Assembly: GCA_030835125.1 (NCBI GenBank)
Contig: JAUQWM010000045.1
Coordinates: 1-64,000 of the forward strand
Direction: 5' to 3'
Source of the DNA: Gemmatimonadaceae bacterium
GTDB lineage: Bacteria > Gemmatimonadota > Gemmatimonadetes > Gemmatimonadales > Gemmatimonadaceae
DNA: 64,000 bases
Shown here: in pieces, positions 58,208 to 64,000 of the stretch
Numbering within the stretch: position 1 is the stretch's first letter
Layout: the number at the start of each line of letters is the position of its first letter
Notes under the pieces: model-generated
The model's database searches: none
What the model was told of the DNA's origin: nothing
What the model saw: only the letters and a program-made list of their open reading frames with translations
Translations under genes and position numbers: made by a program

Positions 58208-59653
58208 ATGATCACGAAGACATACGGGTTCCGGCGTGCGGTGCGCGCCTTGTTCCCGGCGGCGTTGGCGTGGGCGCTGGCAACGTGCGCCACGAACCCG
58301 GTGACCGGGCGGCGCGAACTGTCGCTCGTGTCGGAGTCCCAGGAAATCGCGATGGGCAAGGAGGCGGCTGACCAGACCGTCGCCTCCATCGGCGCCGTGC
58401 CCGACAACGCGCTGCAGAGTTACGTGTCGGGGCTGGGCATGACCCTGGCGAGGGCCTCCGAGCGTCCCGGCCTGCCGTGGAGCTTCACGGTCATCGACGA
58501 CCCGATGGTGAACGCCTTTGCGCTTCCCGGCGGGCCGGTCTTCGTGACGCGCGGGATCCTGTCACACATGAATTCCGAAGCCCAGCTGGTCTCGGTGCTG
58601 GGCCACGAGATCGGGCACATCACCGCCAAGCACTCGGTGCAGCAGATGTCGCAGGCGCAGCTGGCGCAGATCGGGCTTATCGCGGCCATCGTGGTGAAGC
58701 CCGGGTTGGCGCAGTTCGGCGACCTGGCGAGCCAGGGACTGGGCCTGCTCTTCCTCAAGTTCGGGCGCGATGATGAGACGCAGGCCGATGACCTGGGGTT
58801 CCGGTACATGGTCGGCGCGGGGTACTCGCCGCGCGAAATGGCCGAGATGTTCCGCACGCTGGAGCGCCTGGGCGGTGGCGCCGAGGGCCGGGTCCCGGAG
58901 TGGATGTCCACGCACCCGGATCCCGGGAATCGTGTCCAGAAGACGCTCGACCGCATGAATGCGCAGCCCGCATCGTCGCAGGCGTCGAAGGTGGAGCGCG
59001 ACACGTTCCTGCAGCGCACCGAGGGGCTGATCTTCGGCGAGAATCCGCGGCTCGGGTTCTTCCGGCAGACGTCGTTCCTGCATCCCGACCTGAAGTTCCA
59101 GTTCGACTTCCCCGGCGGGTGGAAGACGCAGAACCAGGCGGCGGCCGTGGTGGGAGTCAGCTCGCAGCAGGACGCCATCATCGCGCTGGCGCTCGCCGGA
59201 ACGGCGGCGCCGAGCCAGGCGTTGTCGGAGTTTCTCGGACAGCAGGGAATCCAGGGGAGCAGCGGGTCGACGGGGTCGGTGAACGGGCTCCAGGCGGCGG
59301 CAGCGGAGTTCACGGCCCAGACGGATGAGGGGACGCTGGCAGGCCGGGTGGGATTCGTATCGCTGGACAACCGGACCTACCGGTTGCTGGCGTACACGCC
59401 GTCGCAGCAGTACGGCGCGTACCGGTCGACGTTCGCGCAGGCGCTGGGCTCGTTCCGGCGGCTGACGGACCCGTCTGCGCTGGCGGTGCAGCCGGTCCGG
59501 GTGCGTCTCGTCAGGCTCCCGCGGGCCATGACGGTGACCGAGTTCCACGCTGCGTACCCCTCCCCGATCCCGGTGGCGGAAGTGGCGCTGATCAATGGGG
59601 TGGAGCCGGGAACGACGCTCCCCGCGGGAACGCTGGTGAAGCGGGTCCAGTAG
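58208..59653 (+). CDS. M48-family metalloprotease lipoprotein (BepA/Loi-like)
   Basis: A 481-residue protein with lipoprotein signal (LATC, Cys27) and mature start NPVTGRRELSLVSESQE, the usual M48C beginning. The zinc motif is HEIGH (His133, His137) with the third ligand Glu in DETQADDLG. BepA-type enzymes handle outer-membrane assembly quality control. Residues 300-420 are an extra domain (FDFPGGWKTQNQ), and the end resembles a LysM peptidoglycan-binding motif (TVTEFHAAYPSPI, INGVEPGTTLPAGTLV). The ATG at 58208 begins the signal. Confidence 0.92.
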   Translation: MITKTYGFRRAVRALFPAALAWALATCATNPVTGRRELSLVSESQEIAMGKEAADQTVASIGAVPDNALQSYVSGLGMTLARASERPGLPWSFTVIDDPMVNAFALPGGPVFVTRGILSHMNSEAQLVSVLGHEIGHITAKHSVQQMSQAQLAQIGLIAAIVVKPGLAQFGDLASQGLGLLFLKFGRDDETQADDLGFRYMVGAGYSPREMAEMFRTLERLGGGAEGRVPEWMSTHPDPGNRVQKTLDRMNAQPASSQASKVERDTFLQRTEGLIFGENPRLGFFRQTSFLHPDLKFQFDFPGGWKTQNQAAAVVGVSSQQDAIIALALAGTAAPSQALSEFLGQQGIQGSSGSTGSVNGLQAAAAEFTAQTDEGTLAGRVGFVSLDNRTYRLLAYTPSQQYGAYRSTFAQALGSFRRLTDPSALAVQPVRVRLVRLPRAMTVTEFHAAYPSPIPVAEVALINGVEPGTTLPAGTLVKRVQ

Positions 59654-59838
59654 GCGCTGACGGAGTGGCTGGGCAGGGGCGGCCCCTGGTCGGAATGGCC
59701 CCTTTCGTAGGGCGCGTGACGGAAACGGCGCCGGTTATGCGCATAGGGTGGCAGGGCCACTACTTGCTGCCGCAAGCCGCGGAGCACAGTTTGGACAGCC
59801 TTGCATCGCTCCCTACTTCTCCTCAGGAGGTTTCCCAG
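59654..59838. other. 185-bp intergenic region
   Basis: No gene. A strong ribosome site, CAGGAGG (59824-59830), lies 8 bp before the next ATG, one of the best in the window. TTGGAC (59791-59796) may be a -35. Confidence 0.4.
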
Positions 59839-60402
59839 ATGAATCGCGTGGTCGCACGTGCACTGCTCGTTGTCGTGGCCGCAACGGTGGCGCCGCAGGT
59901 GAGCGCTGCCCAGGAGGGCGTGGGCGTCGGCTTCACCGACATCGGTGCGGTGGTGGGTCTGGGCGGCATCGGCGGCGCCAGCATCTCGCTCGGCGGCCGG
60001 TACGAGAAGATCATCAAGCCGCTGCCCGACCTCGGTGATGGCCTGCTCGGCATCCAGCTTGGGGTGGACTGGTGGAGCTGGAACTACAACTACTTCGGCT
60101 CGAACAGCTCCAGCATCTCGTACATCCCGATCGGCCTGACGGCGAACTACCACTTCAAGATGGAGAACAAGAAGATCGATCCGTTCCTTGGCGCCGGCCT
60201 GGGGTACCAGATCGTGAACGCCAGCTGCGTCTTCAACGGGATCGACTACTGCTCGGGATCGTACTCGAGCGGGATCTACTTCGTCACGAAGGCCGGCATC
60301 CGGTACTTCATGAGCCAGGCGATGGCGTTGTACGCCGACGTCGGCGTGGGCGCGGCGACGCTCAACGCCGGGTTGACCTGGAAGATCGGGTCCGGCTCGT
60401 AA
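59839..60402 (+). CDS. outer-membrane beta-barrel protein
   Basis: A 187-residue protein with signal peptide (ARALLVVVAATVAPQVSAAQ) and alternating beta strands rich in Gly, Tyr and Phe: GASISLGGRYEK, LGIQLGVDWWSWNYNYFG, IGLTANYHFKMENK, PFLGAGLGYQIV, AGIRYFMSQAMALYADVGVG. This is the eight-strand OmpA/OmpX-like barrel layout. Two Cys (CVFNGIDYC) may close an outer loop. Strong ribosome site, so abundant. Function unknown. Confidence 0.82.
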   Translation: MNRVVARALLVVVAATVAPQVSAAQEGVGVGFTDIGAVVGLGGIGGASISLGGRYEKIIKPLPDLGDGLLGIQLGVDWWSWNYNYFGSNSSSISYIPIGLTANYHFKMENKKIDPFLGAGLGYQIVNASCVFNGIDYCSGSYSSGIYFVTKAGIRYFMSQAMALYADVGVGAATLNAGLTWKIGSGS

Positions 60403-60459
60403 GGCGGATGGGATCCATGGTCGGGTGATGTTCGCCCCCCGACTCGAGGTACGGGGATC

Positions 60460-61794
60460 GTGAGGGAGGTTCAGGCCGCGCCCAACGCGTCCTGGGCCTT
60501 CCTCGCCTGTTTTTCAGGCCCGGACGTCGGGAAGCGCGTGATGCTGGCGGACGGATCGCTGCGGCTCGGGTCGGCAAGCGCGAGCGAGATCCTCAGCGAC
60601 GACCCCGAGGTGGCGGCGGAGCACGTGATCGTCGAGGTGGAGCCGGGCCGGGTCCGCGTGCGCCCGGTGGACGGCGCGATGGTGCTGGTCGACGGCCGTC
60701 GCCTGGAATCGGAAGCGGTGCTGTCTCCGGGGCAGCAACTGCGCGCCGGGCGGTCGCTCTGGCGTGTCGAGCAGGCACACGACGCGAGCCTCTCGAAGTT
60801 CATCCGGGACCTTGGCGACCGGATCAGCCTCGCCGCGGGGGTGGAGAAGATCGAGGGCTTCAGCGCGCGCGAGATGTTCTCGGAGGTGTTCAAGCGCCGG
60901 AGCGACGAGGAGATCGAGGAATACTTCGCGGTGGGTACGGCGCGGACGACGCCGGCGCTGACGCAGGTGGATGCCAACTGGCCGAAGCCGTGGGCATTCG
61001 CGCGGACGTTCCTGTTCTCGGCGGCGGCGTACCTGGTGCTGGTCCAGGGGTTTCGGGAGTTCCAGAACCCGTATTTCCTGCCGGGGATCATTGCGCTGGG
61101 GTCGGTGGCGATCCCGTTCGCGGTGCTGGTGTTCTTCTTCGAGATGAACGTGCCGCGGAACATCTCGGTGGTGCTGCTGCTGAAGATGATGGTGTTCGGG
61201 GGGATCTTCTCGCTGATCGTGTCGCTGTTCTTCTTCCGGGCGGCGGGTTCGTTGAGCTGGCTGGGGGCGATGCGGGCGGGGATCGTCGAGGAGACGGGGA
61301 AGCTGGCGGTGGTGCTGTTCTTCGCGCGGAAGGCGCGGTTCCCGTGGCTGCTGAACGGGCTCCTGATCGGAGCGGCGGTGGGGACCGGGTTTTCGGTATT
61401 CGAGACGGCGGGGTACGTGATGATCAACGGGCTGCTGTCGGACGGGGGCGGGGTGTCGGGGATGTACGCGATGATCACGGGGCGGGGGCCGTTGAGCGTG
61501 CTGGCGGACCACTCGTTATGGACGGGGCTCGTGGGAGCGGCGCTGTGGCGGGTGCGGGGGCAGCAGCCGTTCCGGTTCGAGATGCTGTGGGACTTCCGGT
61601 TCCTGCGGGTGCTGCTGCTGGCGATGGGGTTGCACATGGTGAACAACGCGCCGTTCGACCCGCCATGGAGCCTGAAGTACTGGGCGATCGGGTTCGTGGG
61701 GTGGGTGGCGCTGCTGGGGTTCATCCAGGAGGGGTTGAAGGAGGTGCGGGGGGCGCAGGTGGCGCGGATCACGGGCGGGCACCAAGCGGCGTGA
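60460..61794 (+). CDS. FHA-like domain fused to PrsW-type intramembrane protease
   Basis: A 444-residue protein. Residues 1-105 resemble a forkhead-associated domain (GSASASEILSDDPEVAAEHVIVEVEPGRVRV, VLVDGRRLESEAVLSPGQQL). A charged linker follows, then at least eight membrane segments with the PrsW marks IVEETGK (Glu near 276-277) and LADHSLWTGLVGAALW, and a His in LLAMGLHMVNNAP. PrsW proteases cut anti-sigma factors inside the membrane. A phosphopeptide-binding head could link cleavage to kinase signals (inference). GTG start at 60460. Confidence 0.83.
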   Translation: MREVQAAPNASWAFLACFSGPDVGKRVMLADGSLRLGSASASEILSDDPEVAAEHVIVEVEPGRVRVRPVDGAMVLVDGRRLESEAVLSPGQQLRAGRSLWRVEQAHDASLSKFIRDLGDRISLAAGVEKIEGFSAREMFSEVFKRRSDEEIEEYFAVGTARTTPALTQVDANWPKPWAFARTFLFSAAAYLVLVQGFREFQNPYFLPGIIALGSVAIPFAVLVFFFEMNVPRNISVVLLLKMMVFGGIFSLIVSLFFFRAAGSLSWLGAMRAGIVEETGKLAVVLFFARKARFPWLLNGLLIGAAVGTGFSVFETAGYVMINGLLSDGGGVSGMYAMITGRGPLSVLADHSLWTGLVGAALWRVRGQQPFRFEMLWDFRFLRVLLLAMGLHMVNNAPFDPPWSLKYWAIGFVGWVALLGFIQEGLKEVRGAQVARITGGHQAA

Positions 61795-61850
61795 TGGGAT
61801 GGCGGCAACGATTTGCGTCGCGACGGCAGACCGGTGGCCTGAGTGGTTGC

Positions 61851-63830
61851 ATGCCCTTACAGGTTCAGCAACCTCAGGATAGATCAGTGGCCAGTCCCTT
61901 AGCGAGCGCGACGCTGACGCCGACGGAGCCGAGTTCATATCGACGAGCGGACGGCTACGACGTAGTCGCCCGGCGAGCCCTGGGTGCGACGGCGCTGCTC
62001 GGTGTACTCGTTGCGTGGGCCTCTGAGTTCCCGTCCATAGCACGCGACCCTCTGCTCGCCGGTGGGTTGGTCTTTTGGTTCGTTGTCACCGGATGGACGG
62101 CGATCAGGGCGTTGCGGCGGGCGTGGATCACGGCAACGCCATCTGCTGAGTGGGCGGCAGGCATCCTCGGATCAGCAGGGATAGCGGTTACGGTGGTGAG
62201 CTCGATGCAGCTCGAGATCATCCGAACGGCGAATCACCGACCGGCTCTATCCTGGAACGTCGACTGGCGATATGCGTGGAATCACGCCCAAGCTATCGCC
62301 CGGTTTGGCGGGGTTGATCGTGCATTGGACTACTCCGGCGCCGCGGTTGACTACCACGTCGGCCCGGCTTGGCTCGGTGCGGCAGCTGAGCGGGTCATGG
62401 GGACGGGCATGACCACGGTGTTGTTCGGCGTCGTCCCGGCAATCTGCGTCATCACGATCACCATTGCGCTGCTAGTTCTCACGTCCCGAGGCGGGTCCTC
62501 ACGGCGCATCGCGGCCGCGGGGATCGCGGTGGCATTCTGCCTGCCCCTCGGTATTCCCATGTCCCGCTTTCCCCTGACGCTTTCAGAGGTGGTGAGCAGC
62601 CCGGATGTCTGGATCTTCGGCCCGGGACTCAACATTAACGCGTACTTCGGCCTTGCGGTCGGCTTAGCAAGCGTTGCGCTGCTTGTTGATGAGTCGAGCG
62701 GCAAGTGGTGGGTTGCCCTCGGCGTCGTCGGACTGAGCGCCGTCGCGCAGCTCAAGCCGCCGCAGTTCATCGGTTTCGGCGCGCTTGTCGCCGTTGTCGG
62801 AATCGGGCGAGCATTCGCTGTGAAACCATTCGGACAGCGATCGCTCACGGTCCTGATCGCAGGTCTCGTGTCCTTGCTGGCAGGTGCGATGGCCAAGCAG
62901 TTCCTGCCAGGCATTCCGATCCAGGTAGCAGTCCCCGACCTGCTCCCGGGATCGACAGGCTTCACGGTCTCGATGACTCATCCATGGCTGATGGGCGCCA
63001 TGCTGGCCATGGCAGTCGGCGTGTGGGCCATGAGCCCGGATCGGTCTTCGGCGCAGTTTTCGCACCCGCGGGGCGAGTTCGCGATCGCCACTGTTGTGAC
63101 TCACGTGCTGATCGCGATGACCGTGTTGTTGATCGCTTTTCCCATTCGGGCGACGAAAGCCGAGGGGGTGCAGCGCAGTCTCGCCCATGCGCTTGACCCC
63201 ACTGAACTCCTGTTACCCGTCATTGTGGTGCTGGCATTGGTCAGCTTGCTGACCCGCAGGCCGGCATGGCGGTCGTGGCTGCTGGCGCTCGGAGGACTCG
63301 TAGTGCTGGCGCCCGTTCCTCGCATAGCACTCGGGTTCCGTGATCCACTCCGCGGGTACGAAGCGGTTGAGGATTCCGCGCTCCGTTCCTTGCTTCAAAG
63401 GATCCCGAGGGACGGTGCGGTGCTCATCGCAAGCGACATCGCGGATGAGGCTGAGGGTTTTGCGCGCGACAAGCGCGCAGCGATCCTGACTGCTTATGGC
63501 GGCCATCAGTTCTACGTCTCGAATACGGCTTACGTGCACTTCGCGCGACCGGATCTCGAAGAGCGGATGGACAATCTCCGCTCCTTTTTCGGATCTGAAT
63601 GGAGTGACTGGCATCACGCGTGGCTCTGGCGGACAGGCATCACACACGTATTCGTCAACGATCGCTGTCTGCCGGTTTGGTGGGACACGCGCGATTCGGG
63701 ACTCCAAATGGTGGGACATGATGGAGAGTGGACCGTTCTTGCGCGCCGGGTCGCGCCCACCAATGCCGTCGCTCCGCGTCCCTCATCACGGCCCGTCGTC
63801 CCCAGACATGGTGGCGCGCCGTGCCTGTAG
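61851..63830 (+). CDS. large polytopic membrane protein of unknown function
   Basis: A 659-residue protein with a hydrophilic N-terminus, about ten to twelve membrane segments, and a soluble C-terminal domain of 170 residues. A periplasmic loop with SWNVDWRYAWNHAQAIARFGG and DYHVGPAWLG resembles GT-C-like glycosyltransferases, but I cannot name a family. The C-terminal part has RIPRDGAVLIASDIADEA and VHFARPDLEERMDNLRSFF, again as in some GT-C proteins. An earlier start, ATG 61794 overlapping the PrsW stop, would add 19 residues. Codons are richer in A/T at third positions than in nearby genes, a sign of transfer. Confidence 0.65.
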   Translation: MPLQVQQPQDRSVASPLASATLTPTEPSSYRRADGYDVVARRALGATALLGVLVAWASEFPSIARDPLLAGGLVFWFVVTGWTAIRALRRAWITATPSAEWAAGILGSAGIAVTVVSSMQLEIIRTANHRPALSWNVDWRYAWNHAQAIARFGGVDRALDYSGAAVDYHVGPAWLGAAAERVMGTGMTTVLFGVVPAICVITITIALLVLTSRGGSSRRIAAAGIAVAFCLPLGIPMSRFPLTLSEVVSSPDVWIFGPGLNINAYFGLAVGLASVALLVDESSGKWWVALGVVGLSAVAQLKPPQFIGFGALVAVVGIGRAFAVKPFGQRSLTVLIAGLVSLLAGAMAKQFLPGIPIQVAVPDLLPGSTGFTVSMTHPWLMGAMLAMAVGVWAMSPDRSSAQFSHPRGEFAIATVVTHVLIAMTVLLIAFPIRATKAEGVQRSLAHALDPTELLLPVIVVLALVSLLTRRPAWRSWLLALGGLVVLAPVPRIALGFRDPLRGYEAVEDSALRSLLQRIPRDGAVLIASDIADEAEGFARDKRAAILTAYGGHQFYVSNTAYVHFARPDLEERMDNLRSFFGSEWSDWHHAWLWRTGITHVFVNDRCLPVWWDTRDSGLQMVGHDGEWTVLARRVAPTNAVAPRPSSRPVVPRHGGAPCL

Positions 63831-63918
63831 CAGGCGTGGTGCGGCTCAAGGCCAACCCAGCGGATCAGCCGCAGACTTCATGAGAACGCCGGTGGGAGCC
63901 GGCAAACTCAAAGCAGAA

Positions 63919-63950
63919 CGCTCGCCCGCGCTGACGCGAGTCGGCGAGCG
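63919..63950 (+). terminator. hairpin downstream of the last gene
   Basis: CGCTCGCC (63919-63926) and GGCGAGCG (63943-63950), with an inner CGCG/CGCG pair, form a two-part stem about 90 bp past the stop. No T-run. The rest of 63831-64000 shows no gene. Confidence 0.45.
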
Positions 63951-64000
63951 GTTAACGTGTCGAGTACGGACCAGAGGTACGGATAACTGAGGGACGCGTC

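Overview
The window reads as chromosomal DNA from a GC-rich Gram-negative bacterium, most likely a member of the Gemmatimonadota (inference). The grounds are the high GC content, a futalosine-pathway menaquinone gene (mqnD), a type III glutamine synthetase beside a type I enzyme, a Tat-exported TldD, a GMC oxidoreductase paired with a gluconate 2-dehydrogenase subunit 3 protein, many lipoprotein or secretory signal peptides ending in a SAQ or AAQ-type cleavage site, and sparse Shine-Dalgarno sequences. I see no insertion sequence, integrase, CRISPR array or rRNA. One tRNA (Cys) is present.

Layout. 0-1.8 kb: ispG (isoprenoid synthesis) and a divergent small membrane protein. 1.8-8.1 kb: an arginine cluster, argH-argG-argR on the minus strand facing argC-argB-argD on the plus strand, with ArgR-box-like palindromes at argC and argG. 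8.2-16.5 kb: an exported phosphatase, an Smr protein, a stand-alone Fe-hydrogenase-like protein divergent from a MoeB/ThiF-rhodanese protein, an alpha/beta hydrolase, a YggX-like protein coupled to a NagZ-like lipoprotein, and an NrtR-type regulator with its own operator. 16.6-19.6 kb: small proteins, a cold-shock protein, two zinc-ribbon miniproteins and an SPFH protein. 19.6-25.4 kb (minus strand): PD40 lipoprotein and CtpA-type protease, then a tight MerR-SDR-RepA operon, then a histone H1-like protein. 25.6-32.4 kb: mqnD with a zinc-ribbon TPR-like membrane protein, glutamine synthetase I, a threonine dehydratase-like enzyme and glutamine synthetase III. 32.5-36.1 kb: an SdpI-like membrane protein, gamma-glutamyltransferase and an M15 peptidase. 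36-41.6 kb: a second threonine dehydratase-like enzyme, tRNA-Cys, an LtaS-like membrane sulfatase, a methyltransferase, a glycosyltransferase and a HAD phosphatase, possibly a surface-glycan or compatible-solute module. 41.7-44.7 kb: TldE/TldD. 45-50.8 kb: a fused membrane spermidine-synthase-like protein, a GMC oxidoreductase with its small subunit, and an exported metallo-beta-lactamase-fold protein. 50.9-53.9 kb: an exported acetamidase/formamidase family protein, a DUF4142 protein divergent from a COG2345 regulator across a perfect 18-bp palindrome, and a small lipoprotein. 54-58 kb: a Gfo/Idh/MocA oxidoreductase, a TPR protein and a nucleoside-type MFS transporter. 58-64 kb: an M48 metalloprotease, an outer-membrane beta-barrel protein, an FHA-like/PrsW protease fusion and a large polytopic membrane protein whose base use is less GC-biased than its neighbours.

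Three patterns cut across gene boundaries. Seven-base tandem arrays sit directly behind several stop codons (28853, 29923, 47410, 49154, 49838, 56792). The octamer GCCTRACG looks over-represented and forces rare TTA and CCT codons. Several regulatory genes have their -10 box 5-9 nt from the ATG, which suggests leaderless transcripts. Convergent gene pairs also repeatedly interlock their stop codons over four bases. The most unusual gene arrangement is the MerR-SDR-RepA operon carrying a plasmid-type replication initiator with no iterons or plasmid functions near it.
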